A stretch of 64,000 bases of DNA, taken from positions 16,646,833 to 16,710,832 of the forward strand of contig NC_092189.1 in the NCBI RefSeq assembly GCF_043641665.1, read 5' to 3'. Of this stretch, positions 29,291 through 43,127 are shown piece after piece. Within the stretch, counting starts at the first letter, position 1, and each line of letters opens with the position of its first letter. The DNA is from Enoplosus armatus (taxonomy: Eukaryota; Chordata; Actinopteri; Centrarchiformes; Enoplosidae). The notes beneath the pieces are model-generated. The model saw only the letters and a program-made list of their open reading frames with translations. It was not told the DNA's origin and searched no databases. Made by a program: the position numbers and the translations under genes.

Positions 29291-30471
29291 ATATTTACAA
29301 TTAATACTTTAAAAAGGGAGTGATATACAAGACATAACAACTAGGTACTAATAACACAAATTTAGTGAGAAATGCTCCGAAAAAAAAAGAAAATTCTGTG
29401 TATTACATCATATAAAAAGAGGACAGAAAAAATTATTCCTTACTTGAGGGTTCGTCTTGCTTTATGACAAGTAGTTACATTATCCTTTTACCTAAATCCT
29501 CCCTCTCTTTTAGAATCAATGTGTCACTTAGGAACAACAGTAACACACTGTCACACAGCATGGTGTAACCTCAACAAGGTTATCTCTTACCATGCACGTG
29601 CACACCAAACAAACACGACTGCATGAACACACAAACACACACTATGGAATAACACATTGTTAAAATATAACCTATTCTTGTGGTAATAAATTGTTGCTTT
29701 GGCAACAGACTTACAGGCAGATGCATAAAAGTGTATTTGTGTCTTTTAGGCACTTTGTCTGAGACTTTCTCTCTTTGGTTCATCAGGGTCACTAGGGCAG
29801 GTAACATCTGTCAAGAGGCAAAGGGAGAGTGCCTCTGTTGGTGCTTAGTGAGTGAAGGCCATTCACACACCCACGCTTACCCCTGTCACTAAGTGCATTG
29901 TGCAGTTGATGTCTAAAATACAAAACTAAAACTAGTTAATGCAACAGCACAGAAATACCTGAGCGGTCCTATGTGCGTTTTCTCAGCACAAGATTAATAA
30001 AAAATAGTGTCTACACTGTAACTATACCTTATCTGTATATCTGTAAACAACTGTCAATTTTCCATTCCTACCTCTCAAGCTGCCAGAGCATCTAAACCAC
30101 CAGCAATGCCATTAGTGAAAACAATGTGCCCGGAGTTTCTTTTGACAATGAAATGTCATTGGATTCTGCTGTAGCTCTCATGCTGGTATCAGCGCCCACC
30201 TGTGTCTAAGTATGTATCAGAACACCCTGGAGGTGACTGCATCGGATTCTACAAGGTACCACCACGTTCGGAGCACAATGGTGCACTGGCTGCTCTGCTG
30301 CGGGGCCCTTGGTACTTCTCTAATAATCTACCCAGCATGTGTTTATCTTTGTTGGACCAGGTTGTGTGGAGGAGGCGGCCGGGAAAGGAAGGCAGACAGA
30401 ATCCTGCCAGCCTGCATGTGAGGAGCCCGCAAATCCAGAGGGACTGCTGGCTTTGTGTGAGCGTGTGTTCA

Positions 30472-30485
30472 TGTGTGTGTGTGTC

Positions 30486-30517
<32 letters not shown>
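30472..30517 (+). repeat. (TG)n microsatellite
   Basis: Interrupted by TCTGTC near 30484; pure from 30491. Confidence 0.95.
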
Positions 30518-32417
30518 CTTCTGAGAGACAGAAGTGGCAGCAATACAGTTATGCCAACATGAGTTATGGTCTGACTTACACAGACACAGACACACACACA
30601 CAAAACATTTAATTGCCAAAAAAAAAAGTCTCTCCCGGGCTCCATTGTGTCTAATGTGTTCAACGTTAATCTTACCCTTTGGGGACATTTGCTGTTGTGT
30701 TAATTACACACCACCAGGAGCCCTCATTAACACACATACAAATACGTGCACACACCAGCACACACGCAAACACAAACACACTATGTACACAACTTAGGTG
30801 GAGCGAGTATAAGACTAGATTAAGTGAGGCAGTCCAGTATGTGAAAAGCAAAGCTAATGAAGCATTTACAGAGATTGGGGTCATTTGAGACTTGCCTAAG
30901 GTCAAACCGTCTCCCACACATTTAATGAACAAACCCAGCCTCAGATGTAGAGAGGGATTCATGGGCCCAAGTGGCCAGCGTGCCCTGCTTAGTCATCCAC
31001 TACACCGCTAGCTCATCACATTCTGGCACAGGCCTTTGCTTCTGCTGCTGTGCTAGCTTTGGCTAATGCCAGTAGAGTAACGCAAAGCTGCAACCGTGAC
31101 ACACAAACAATTAACCCCAGAGTATTTTCACTGGCCCTCTTGTGCGCCTGTTATCAGTGCTCATTACAGTCTGCTGCTTACTGCATCCATTAAAACTCAG
31201 GAAAGCTAAGGAAACATTCACAAAAATGAAACAACAAATTCTACTATTTTTCTGTCTCACTCATTTCAAAATACTTTGGGGAGCACAAAAGGAGAGCATT
31301 GTGAGGCCGCTTGTGTTTTGCACTGGAAGCCCCCTCCTGGAGGCTGAACCACCAATGTCAGGGGCAAAGTAATGGGCTACATGGTGACCCTCATGCCCCT
31401 GTCTTTCCCGAGCTTTCACCTCACTGCGGGACCTCTAATTGCATCACAGGGGGGTGTCACGCAACCAATTATAGATACAGCTGTAGCAGACTTGTAAAAG
31501 AAGCATTTCCTTGGAAGAAAGTGTCCCAGATCAATTGGGACAGGTAACTGGTAAGAGAAGGGAATACCTCCAAAATGAAATACCTGGCCATAAGCTCCAA
31601 TCAGTATGCAAATGAGGGTGAATGCCTGTAGAACTGTGCAGTCAGTTTTGTTCTGTTTGCTAAAACTTAACACAATGTACAGTGCTGTGTAATATTATAA
31701 TTAAACACATCTGTAGAATGGCTAGTGAGAGGCATCGTCACTTTCAGGGAATACAGGAGAGGTGTATCTCAGTAATGCTGTTGAGCAACGTACAGTGCAA
31801 AAACAATTACCGATAACAGAGATACAGTAAGACAAATATACATCTCTAATAGTCCGGGAGAAATAATAAGAAATCATGGTTACAAGATGTAATCCATACG
31901 GAAGTGTGGATAGACATCATATCCACAAGGTAGGAAATGCTCACATTGCTATTCTTCCAGCTAAAGTCTCCATTTCACTGCGGCTGAACTTTAATAAAAA
32001 GTGTAATATGTTCTTCACATTCGCATCAGACACTAAATATCCAATGCGTTTCGCTGCTTAGTGTGATTAAAATTAAAATCAAGGCGTATCAATCCTCTAA
32101 GGTTAATTTGTCTTACACAGTACGTCTGTGGTGTCTTTCCATCCTGGGGACGCCTGTGGCCTCAGAAAGGTTAATAAGCTGCTTTACCTCAGCCAGAGAT
32201 GGATTGGAAGAGAGTTGGAAAGGTGAAAAGAAAGGCCAGGAGAGCAGAAATACCTTAATGCAAATCCACCCAGTCAAAGTAATCTGTCTAGTCTTTAAAA
32301 CCATCGGCTCCCCTACTTAACAGTCTCCAACCACGGCTGGACCTGCGCTTTCCATGCAGCGAAACATTTATACATGGACTTGACATCCGTCAGCCCTCAT
32401 CTAGCGATGAGCAACTG

Positions 32418-32430
32418 GGGTCAAAGGTCG
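32418..32430 (+). promoter_or_regulatory. candidate DR1 nuclear-receptor site
   Basis: GGGTCAAAGGTCG: two RGGTCA-like half sites one base apart, the arrangement used by HNF4, RXR/PPAR and COUP-TF. Preceded by another G, giving the HNF4-favoured GGGGTCAAAGG. Confidence 0.3.
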
Positions 32431-35400
32431 GGACAGAATGTGGAGATGATGAAATACCTGCTGGAATACATTGCTCAGTGGTCGGCCTGCCTACCCGTGT
32501 CAGATTTTAATGTCAACGGAGTCAGTGTTTCAGGGAAATGTGATTGATTTGCTGTAGTATTACGGCTGGCTTCAGTGTGCTTATGTATACAATACAAGCA
32601 AATGCACAATTCCCATGACCCTGCCTCTATCCTGAAGTGTTACTGATGTAGTTTCCATTTACTTGCTTGTGTGGGTGGAGCAAAAGTGCAATAACAGTGC
32701 AACACCACTGTAAGACCTAAAGCTTAACATGGCTAAGTCTGCGTGGAGATTCAGAGCAGGCCCAGGCACCCTCAGAGTTTGTGAATTTTCTGTTTGTTTA
32801 TACGGTAAGACATCGGACCAAAGGCAAACAACAAGGCAAAAACAACATTAAAATAATGGTTCACACTTACAGCAGACTTGTTCAGTCCTCTGCACATTTA
32901 TCACAGTACCGCTTTAGATTTCTTTCTGCAGTGTTTCAACAGTATACTGTGTGTTTAATAAAACATGGTCAAAAAGAGAGAACAAAGAAGGAAACAATCT
33001 GCAAATGCTGCGTTTCAGAGAAAGTCTTTCCCATCAAGGCTTCCGCATTGCAACATTAAAAAACACATTGTGATTCATCTATAATTTCTTCTGCCCAAAA
33101 CAGTACCTGTATACCTTGTTCTCTCGATTTAACACGTCAAATTTTAAATGATCATTTCACTATTCATCTTCTTCAGAGGAGGCTTCAAGAAGACAGACAA
33201 AAGGAAGTATCACATATGGAAAATAAAAATACAGCTGTTCAAAAATAACCATACATGCTTGTTAGATGAGCGGATTCATTATCATAAGCTTTGAAAAGTT
33301 ATTTTTTTGTCATCCTTCCTCATTTAAGAAAGACAATTCCAGGCAGTGGAACTAAAAGTTTCTTTTACTTTTCAAAAAAAAAAAAAACAGATAGCGAGAT
33401 GGAAAACAGAAAAAGAGACAAACATTCATACAGACAATAAAATACAGACCGATGTAAAATATGCATGCTGTGGATACTGTAGCAAGACAATGACAGAAGA
33501 AAAAAAGGGGAGAAGATTCTGACTTTAAGTTCAAGGGAGATGACAAGGAGGGAAAAGCGGTGAAGAGTACAGAAAGGGATAGAGTGGGAGGACGGAGAAG
33601 CAAGCACAAGAATGGGGAAATAAATAAAAGGTAAAAGGCAAAGGCTAACTGTACCAATATGTGTATCCTGAAGGGAAACTGAGAAAAGTACAATGGACAG
33701 TTTATGTGCCTGCCATGGAAAGGTGGTGCTCAGTCTTCTCGAGGGCCAGAGAAAAGCTTCAAATAGCCTCCTATCATACTGGATATCCAGAAGTGACACA
33801 TCTGAACTCAACATTAAGTTTCTTGTACATTCTTAGACAGCATCCTCCCTTTCTCATTCTGTTTAGCATTGATGTGATTTTAGTTTCTATATGTACATCA
33901 CTTTTGTTTTTAAAAATCATTCTGTCTATTATTGGTCACACTATCTTTCCAACTCATCCACTATTCACTCCCCACAATCTGTAAACTGTTGTTACTGCTG
34001 TAAATAATGTCAAAATGGGATTTACATGAAACGAGGTACCTCAATAAAAACAGAAAAGGGACCGCTTCATTTCACTTGTTTGCAGATAGAAATATTATAT
34101 CACTGATGAACAAAGACACCTGAATTGTCAAATGGTACTTAGACCTCTGGTGCAAAGCTGTTAGCTGCCTCAGAATCACTAAAGCCTATTAGCATGTTTT
34201 ATTAGCATTTATTAACATGTTTTATTTCCATGCCTACTATGCAAAAACAGCAACAAATCAAAACTCAACAGCAGACTTAAACAGTTTGAAAAAGTCATTA
34301 ATTTTAAATTCTAGTGATCTCAGCATTAAAATTTTCCTTTAAGTGCCACAGTGTTTTTATTTAGTTTATTTTTTTTCCTTTTTCAGGTGACTGTGGATCA
34401 CAATGTGTAATCAGGCTGGTCTGTCTACCTTACTCTCCCTTTCCCTCATCTCAACCTCTTTCTGTCTGTGCAGTAATTTACCTCGCTGTGGCATGAGAAG
34501 TCATGATTGTTTATATTCAAGGAGGGACCATCTTGAACACGCAGGACTCTGATTGTTTACCCATCCTGGGTGTGACATCACTGTTGCTCTCTTCCCCCCA
34601 GTGCTCCTCCGTCTCCTTTCTGTCCCCTTCCAGCCAGATTGGCTGTGGAGTGTCACCCCCTGGCCCACTTGTAGTCACAAACCAATTCCACCAAAGAGGC
34701 TCAAAGACAAATTAAACTTAATGCCATGTAACAAACTCAGCGGGCTACTGTGCACTGTCAGGCATTGTGTTAGCCAGTGGAGAAAGGGGACTTTGTGTGC
34801 ACTTTTTGATCTGTATGGAAATCATGAGTCAACATGGAGCCGGATCCAAAGCCCATTTGGAGAGGTCGGAGTTAGACAACAAGTGCAAAATTGTAATACT
34901 AGTAAAACATTTGCAATTACAACTGATGAATTCTGTTAACTGCGTGGCCGACAGAGTTTGTGGTCGATCTCATTTAAGAGGAGATTATGAAATACAGCGG
35001 GTGGTTGAGTTGTAACAGCTTGAAAAACAAACTGTGTCTACAGGCCTATCAAAGACGAAGGAAAAAAAACATTGCTAAAGTAGAACAAAAGCTATTCACC
35101 CCTGAAATTAATACCTGGCAAGAGGAGTGAAAACAAAACTGTATAAGTTGCTAATAGAAACACTGAATGGATTTCCTGCAAAGGCTGCTACTATAGAAAT
35201 GTATGAAATCAGAGATAATTATTGATTAAATCTGTACATTTCAACCATTTTCTATAAATATTTACTCTTTGAAAGGGACTTAAAAAACTAGGTAAAGCAA
35301 CATTGCACTAAAAACTCACATGCATCGCTCAAAAGTGGCCAATCCAGTGCAGCAGCACATCCACACAGTGAACAGTGAACCATCACACATCAAGTATTCC

Positions 35401-36582
35401 CAATAAAACCCACTGCTCTTGTAGTCATACTTCTGAGCTGGATTAGATATGCACTCCATATTCTGCTGCCTGGGATCATGGGGGTGAGTTAATGAAGCTC
35501 CGCTGGGGCTTTTCCATGTGAAAAGCTCCAGTGACAGTGCTGACATCGTCCTCTTTTTAAACGCAAGCCCCATTGTTAATAAGCATCCTATCGCTCAATT
35601 AGGCAGGCACACAGATACTGAAGTCTTACTACTGGAGGACACACACACAGATACACACACCTCGAAAAAACGCATACATACTGAACACATCCTTCCTTTT
35701 GTTTTAAAACTAAATATCACTTTGGAATATACGAGACTGATAGTACGACGTTACAGATTTTCTGGATTGTTGTTATGCATGATATGACAAATATGGTCAT
35801 ACTGGTAAATGCCATGTAATGGAAATGCAGAGGGAACATGGTCAAGATACTCCAAGTCTTGATGTGAAAGCACAAACACAATACAGCAAAATAGATGTAG
35901 GTTTAACATTTAACTATCAAAAGGAGTTGTGTTTTTAACTGATAAATTCAGGATGGATTTCAGAAACATTCATCTTCTCTCTGGTACTCAGTGTGCTTTT
36001 GTTTGAGTAAAGTCACTTAACAGACTTTCTTTGTCTTAGTGTCCTTGTTACAGACTTATTGGTATTCAGCATGTGTGCACACTTGGACCTAAGTTTATGG
36101 GTTGTCTAAGTATTCTTGGCAGAAAAGTTCTAGACAGAACAAACTTACTTTACCATGGAAATGCTAGTACAATAGTATCAAACCAAAATAAAAACCATAT
36201 ACTTTGAGGGCCAGTAGAGAACTGGATTAAAAAGATGAGAAAGAAAGACTGAAATAACCCAAACATGCGTTAGCTGAGGTTATCCAAGGGAGTGATCTAA
36301 GAAATACAATATGTAGATGCAGAGGGGATATTTATTTTATTTATTTTTATGAAGAGACAGATTTACAGGTACATTACAGTGTACCTGAACGCACATAAAA
36401 GTTAGCAGGGTGTAGACTTGGGAGGCTGTAAGCGGCAGGTATCAAAGAAAGCTAATATTCAGAGGGCTAAAGTTAAAGTGCACTGTGATAGCCAGAATGG
36501 CTCTCATCTGAGAAGAGAAGATTAAAATCAGTGGGACATCACAGCAAGGCAATATGAAGTAGGAATGAGAGGAAATCTCTCT

Positions 36583-36616
36583 TGCTCGCACGCTCGCTCG
36601 CTCTCTCTCTCTCTCT
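36583..36616 (+). repeat. (CTCG)n to (CT)n compound repeat
   Basis: CTCG units grade into pure CT, an example of a repeat changing motif along its length. Confidence 0.9.
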
Positions 36617-37789
36617 CACAGACACAGATGCACACACACATAATATAGTCTCCTACAATAAACCAATTACTTGTCATTAATATTTAAGGGCCTAATTTCC
36701 ATTCATATGTGATATATTAAAAACGTGCAGCGATGAGCAAGGAAAAAGGGCTGACCCTGAGATATTCACAGTGGGCTGGCTGCCCCAAACAGAGAGAACA
36801 TCAGGGTGTTTTGTGTTTTATTGAGACAAATGTCCCCTGCCTGTGCCAGCAATTAATGGCCTCCCTAAAATGAGGAAAATAGTGCCATTTGAAGCCTTTC
36901 TTTTCCAAAATGGAATAATATCCTCTTTGGTTTGCTTCAAGTAATAATGGACATTTAATCCGGAATGCATGATTTTCTGGCGTGAGGAAAGGTCTTGGGT
37001 CATCAAAACAACTCACCAAAGGGAAGCATCTCTCCACTCACATTCACTGATGACAGTTTACAAAATGAGGATGTGGTGGAATGCCAATTGTGATCTTGTT
37101 TGTGGGAGACTGCCGCTGTTAAACAATGGGCCTCGGAGAGTGAGAGTGGGTGTATTTTTTACTAGGCTGGTCCTGACGCCAGATGGACATCGTCATGTCC
37201 AAAGAGATGATTTCGGAAGCAAGCGGAGGAAGACGAGATAAGAGAGGAGAAAGGGAGCGATGTCAGGAGAAGAAAAGGCCAGGATAAAGATGCAGACGAT
37301 GCTGCCTTGGCGGATGCTCCCTCCTCTCAATTAACAGAATCAGTAATAAACAGTCGTGTTCTCCAGGGAAGCATGGCAAACCATCAAGCCTGACTCCCCA
37401 ACACTTTGACATAGAACATATCAAAAGCTTATCGTTGTACACATGCTATTAATCCAAAGCAGACTATTCCACAGTGGGCTGCAGTGTCTTGAGTTGAGCT
37501 TAAACCCATTAGACAAAAGCCTTTATTACATTGTGACTATCAAAGAAGGCAGAGCTACAATAATAGTCTTGGGATACTTTTTTTCAAGAGCAACAAGCTT
37601 TTCAAAGGTTTCTATCAACAACACATATTGTTAGTGAATGAATACAGCTTAACAGGATTAAAATATTTTGAGTGGCATTTATTGTTGCTACTGTGTTCAG
37701 TGAGCCAACACTTGTCCATAAACTTGTATTCAACATGTACTGTAGAGCCCCAAGCACACAGTGTGCTGGTCAGCAACAGTCTTCTTGTC

Positions 37790-38070
37790 TGACTGAGAGG
37801 TTGCTGAGTGTCATGTGAGGTGGCCGACCATGCGTGAGGGTGTTTGATCTGGTGGCCCGGTCAGCCCTGATGTTAACAGAGTTATTAGGGGACTTATTAG
37901 GGAGAGTCAGAAAGCCAGCTAAACCCCCCACTGATTCCATCATTACTGCCGTTGTGGCAGGGTCATTACCGCCCTGCTGCTGGAGCTTTGTAGCAGGGAT
38001 TGAGAATCTGCTGGTGTGCACACCACATTGGCGCAGCGGGGAGAATGTGTGTGGGGTAGAGTTGTAGGGA
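37790..38070. other. possible conserved non-coding element
   Basis: Contains a GTTAAC, a direct pair TTATTAGGG (37882, 37894) and a second pair TCATTACYGCC (37940, 37963). Open frames on both strands across it have no recognisable protein family. Confidence 0.28.
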
Positions 38071-41000
38071 CAGAGGTAAAGGAAAACGGGTGTCAGAGTG
38101 AGGAGAACTCCTAAGGGATTTGATCAAATCCCCTGTGATGAAGGGGGAGGATGACTGCAGCCATCACTTGTAGTAAGGTTTTAACCAAGTTACCTTTCCG
38201 GGCTGACCTTTACAGGCACAACACAAGTTTGAGGATTTTATTTTTAACAGAACAGGATGGTGACATAACAAAATAAAACAAAAAAGTGTTAAAAGAAAAG
38301 ATAAGAAAAGATGCTGAAAGATCAAATTCATTTTTTAGACACAACCAGAAACAAGGCACACAATATGCCAAAAACTGCTAAAAATTCTTCAGGCAAAGAA
38401 CTCCCTTGATATTCACTATTACAGCAATACTTGATGCCTCTCGTTCTCTTTCTTTCCCCCCGACCAATTTTTAGATTTATTTCCAAAGGTGCTTCAATGG
38501 TTTGGTAACACTTCTCCCTGTCCCCTCTGGCCTTACTCACCACAAGCACTTGGCTAAGCATGTTCATTAGCTGCCTTGGCATCATTAATACAGAGGCATG
38601 CTGGGAAAGAAAGTCCCAATGACCCTGCTCAGAGGGGTGGACTACAGCCTCTGATTCCTCCTTCAGGAGGTACATACATCTTCATTAGGCCTCTCTCTTG
38701 TCTGCAGAAGTATGAGTGCCATTGACTTTCAAACTATAAAGTGTATTAATTTACTGGGCTACACAACACCAACAACCCCCTTGATGAAACCTTAAAAAAT
38801 CAGGATATATTCATGTTTATAACATGATTGCAACCCCTAAATGTATTCACGTTACTGTAACAAAATCATCAGTTGTGTTTTAAAATTTACAGATTGCCAA
38901 AGTTATTGTACATTGAAAAATACAGAATACACAGGGATTTCAGTTGTTGTGGGGTAACCTCCTTTCGTTGTGTTGTTTCTGCTGAGAAGCCCAGACATCA
39001 CCATTACAAAGTGGCATATGCCCTTTGTCCATCAGCAATTGGAGTGTGCAATGGAGGAAACATTTTAGGAGAAAGGGGGTGTGAAGTTTGCCAACATCAA
39101 TCTTGTTTCAAATTGAACTGCAAAGTTCCAGCTGAATGAATTGCCTTTCAAATGCAGCAGGCCATGGCTACACACATTCAATCCCGAAGTGAATCTGATT
39201 TGATCCCAAAGAGCCGTACAAAGGCACAGCCCACTGATTGATAAAGCGAACTGAGGGGAGATGAGGGTAAAAGAACAAAAAAAAAGAGAGCCAAGTCAAT
39301 AGAGAAGAGGGTAAAGAAAGAGGGAAAAGCCGACACAGCCTAGCGACAGCAGAAACGGGAGGAAAAGGACAAGAGAAAGAAAGCAGAAGAGGGGAAAACT
39401 GTTTTAATGGGAAATAAAATAACTCTATGACGTGGCCAGGTTGTTCTACAGGGCCCATTTAATGTCTCGTAAACAAATTCAGAACATGTGAAAAACCAGG
39501 GAGGTGAGCAAAATAGAGATGTGTGACTGATAACAGACTGCTTAGCTCTGTGAGTTTCCGATCACAAAGCACTCGATGGTGCCAAATGTGAAATACCTGC
39601 GTTGACATCCGTGACTGAGGTGTGGCTTTATGCGCAACACGTTTTCAACTCACAGGAGCAGGTGCTACATTTCCCCACACGAGAACAGGATGCAAAAATT
39701 ACAAAGTGGATTAATGCTCACTGCATAGAAGCGATGGAACCATGTTACCAGCTCAAAAACCACATTTATCACGGAGTTACTCTTTAAATGAACAAAAACG
39801 CTTTGTTGTCATTTTTACTGCAATAGGATTTCAGTAAGTTATTATCTTAGAGTGGAAGGATGAATCACTGTGTCTTTATTGCTATACCAGCAAAACATTC
39901 CTAATGGGAAAATTGTTTACTCTGAACCAAAAATCAAATTACTAGTTTATAATGGCCATATGTTACCAAAAGTGGCAGCATTTTCCAACAATGGTAATCA
40001 CTATATAAATCTGTCATAAATCTGAATCTGTGTACATTTGTTAAATCAATTTAGCGTGGCAAGACCAATAAATTAAAGGATAATTGAGTTTTATTTTTTT
40101 CTTTTCTTCTTGTATTTTACTCAACATCTTAATTACAGAGTTATGCAGACATTAGTGGAGTGCACTGGAATATAAATTCAATATTTACTTATTTGAAAAC
40201 AAAGGTAAAATAATTACCTAAACTGCCTCTTGTAAAACGTTCGTATTTTGCAGAGAGCTACTTTGACCTGTGTTCAATGTAGTGGACATTGTTGGTTACA
40301 TAGAGTAGTTATAATTCCATTTGTCATTTAGATAGCGTGGTTTTATGGGTTACTTTTTTTAAAACATGTGGTTGCCTGGTCCGTCCTGAAGTGAGAAACA
40401 AGTTGATGCTGCCAGTTTTGCCTGATTCAGTGAAATGTCAATGGCCTTCAGAGTACCTACTAAATGACACGTGTTGAATTTTCAATCAGGCCAAAGAGCC
40501 ATCATATAATGACAAAGAAAAAAAATAAAAAGCCACTTTTAGAAGATTGAAGCCGAGCTTGAAATCCCTCTTGATTATCATTTCCTTTTCTTGGAGAAAC
40601 TCATTAAACAGTGAGACTCATAAAAGCAGCAGGGGAGATGACAGTCCTGCATTCTCAGTTGTTTTAGAGGCCTCTGAGCGCAATAAGCATCTGAAAATTG
40701 GGGGCTGTTAAAGTGATTCTTTTTTTCCTTTTACTGCCTAAGTGTTGTTCTTCAACAATGCAAGTAACAAGCAAGAATCCCAAGGAACGAGGAGTTAACA
40801 GAAGCCTTTTTGCTGAGGGCAACTCTGCAGGGAAGGCATTTACACCTGCTTGCCTCATCTTTCACGATACACTAGTCCCCCAAAGTGTGCTCTACTTATA
40901 AATATCCCCGTCTAAGATGTGGCAAAGATGGAGGTGCCACAAACAAGCAACAGAAAAACCAACAAGTGTGTGTTTTATAAAAAAAAAAGAAAAAAAAAAA

Positions 41001-41481
41001 GGTGGCAATATCCCAGACAAATGTGGTTGGTTTTCGCCAGTGACTTCATGTAAAATCAGCAGAAAGGATTTATGGTCTGTGGTTACAATGGGAGGTTACA
41101 ATAAGAGTACAAGACCTCGGGAATTAATCTCGCAAGCCTCCTTCTATCCACCTGAACCTCCAACACCACTTTAAACTACACCAGTACCAGTTAACCAACT
41201 TGACTTGAGATGAAGGAGGACTCACTACCTCAAATAGGTCAGATATGAAGCGGAAATAAGGCGGAGATCTTTTTGACAAAATGTTTAATGTTCAAGCACA
41301 CTTTTTGTTACAATGCTCAGATGGCATGCGTTTGAAAGACTATACCGCATGAATCATGACACAGAGGAAAGAGAAAAACAAATGAACAACTATTTCATTT
41401 TAGGAAGATCCCATCTAGAACCTTTTTTGCAATACCATCTACATCAAAGCCCTTCTCATTGACTTTCAACTTCACTGACGA

Positions 41482-41493
41482 GGGGGGGGGGGG
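41482..41493 (+). repeat. G homopolymer
   Basis: Twelve consecutive G, rare in AT-rich intron sequence and prone to length error. Confidence 0.9.
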
Positions 41494-43127
41494 TGAGAAG
41501 ATATCAAACATTAAACAGCATTTTTCATTCATGAGCAAATCATGTTCTGTTTCAACAATAGAGGGAAAAGAGCTGATTCAGTGAAGTCGCTGCAGGGGTA
41601 ATTGATAGGGATCCAGCAAAGGTAACTCCCAGGGGAAATGCTGGATCATGAATTCCTACCCTGCCAGCGGGAACATGGACTATCTATAGAGGGTTTTTTG
41701 TTTTTTTTTTAAACCCCAGTGGGTGAGAAAGTGAATTTAATAAAGAATTTAAAAGGACATTTAAAGCTGAATTAAAGCCATGTGTCTGTGGAACTCCAAA
41801 TGTTAAGTTGTATTTCATTTTAAGAATCCATCTGAAAATGTATTTTATAGCCGCAGAGCTCTGCAAACATATTACTGATTTACTCACACTAAATGTTAAA
41901 TTTATCTCCCTCAATTACAATTTATGAATCAGATAAAAGAACACAATGGACATTTTAATAATTAAAAAGGTATTGCAAAGGTGTCAAAAAGGTCTGACTG
42001 TCAATTACTTGGGAAATGTCACAAAGCACGTGTTAAAAAATATAGTGTCTGGCAGATACACTCTGGTGCAAGACGAGAGGTCTATCCCTGCCACTTCATT
42101 AAGGCTTGCAACAACTGTTCTTTCCTACCCACATTCTCCCTCCATCTGTATTATGCCGGCAAATCACCTTGCGTCAGCTAAGGCAAAATTGCTATTTATT
42201 TCACAGAACAAAAAGGAGATGAGCCTAGTTTGTAGACCTGGAGGCTCTGAGAAAGACGGAGCAAGTAGCTGCTGGCAAGCTGACTGGTGTCCAAACAGAC
42301 GGTGAGTATATGGGAAAAGTTGGAGGACTCTGTATAGTTATGTCCACACACCCTGACAGAGCTCAGATTTGACTGTTCAGCGCTTGACAGGCCTCTGACT
42401 TCTCCCCTCCCACTGCTGCTAGAATAAGAGGGATGTACTGCACACACACACACACTGTCAAAGAAGTGGAAAAACACTCAAATTGTCATGGGAGGAATAC
42501 ATCAAGTGCCTTCACACACCCTCTTCCATACGAAAACAAACTTGCTCTGTACTGTTTGTGTTATTCATCAGCAAGTTAGGCAGCCTGGTTGTGTATCTGA
42601 GAAACAAACTGGCCGGGACAAGAAAACTCCCAGAGCTTCCTTCACAAAAGCCTCCCGCCTTCCCTGATGGAGGATTGGTCTACTGGACTGGAAAAGGCAA
42701 GAAACAAGCCAAGCATAGCTGCTCTCGGTTCACACATATATGTACAAGTTCAAGTTTGTGCACATCCACGTGCACACACAAAAACACTGATTTAAACTAC
42801 TCAATGGGTACAAAGAACAAATACAATGAGCAGCCACATTGCATTTCTAGCTTTCTCAAAAGACACAAACACATACAAACAATGCAGCAAGAGCATTGGT
42901 ATCCCTAATTGGCACAGAGATTTGACTTGAGAGCATACATAGTTGGTGTTCAAATGAAACGGAAAAAAGTTCTTGGTTTTAAGATAATTAACATTTCAGT
43001 GAGAAAAATGGTTTCTTAAAGTGTCACAAGATGAAAGTGGCTCGGCATCCTTTGCCGGAGAGGCTAAATGAAGCATGTGTGTCTGGATTAATTAAGGAAG
43101 GGATGAAGAGAGATGACGCCTCCTTAC

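Larger units (their letters stand above)
1..43127 (-). other. long diaph2 intron (or intron plus sequence beyond the gene), no exon recognised
   Basis: 43 kb without a coding exon I can support on either strand. It begins at the GTAAGG donor at 43127. Contents by position: microsatellites at 1008, 3513, 8499, 20012, 26221, 30472 and 36583; LINE tails at 4383 and 29215; MITEs at 14471 and 23895; purine-rich tracts near 33370-33610 and 39250-39410; a 12-base G run at 41482; a 17-base A run at 25614. Stretches around 2800-3010, 6220-6430, 23220-23520, 35320-35640 and 37790-38070 are low in repeats and rich in ATTA/TAAT motifs, as in conserved non-coding DNA of vertebrate gene deserts. A giant intron within FH2 fits mammalian DIAPH2, which is very long. 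Confidence 0.6.

Noticed and set aside
30202..30612. 136-codon plus-strand frame
   Set aside because: The C-terminal third is a microsatellite translation and the rest matches no family I know; no splice or start support.
32446..32550. 33-codon plus-strand frame starting ATGATGAAATACCTG
   Set aside because: Short, no family similarity and no splice context; kept only as a neighbour of the DR1 motif.
38328..38675. 115-codon minus-strand frame with a GTGAGTAAGG donor-like site near 38545
   Set aside because: The peptide does not resemble any part of FH2 or DAD, and no convincing acceptor is in frame.
41946..42305. 119-codon plus-strand frame
   Set aside because: No recognisable motif; AT-rich composition and codon use look non-coding.
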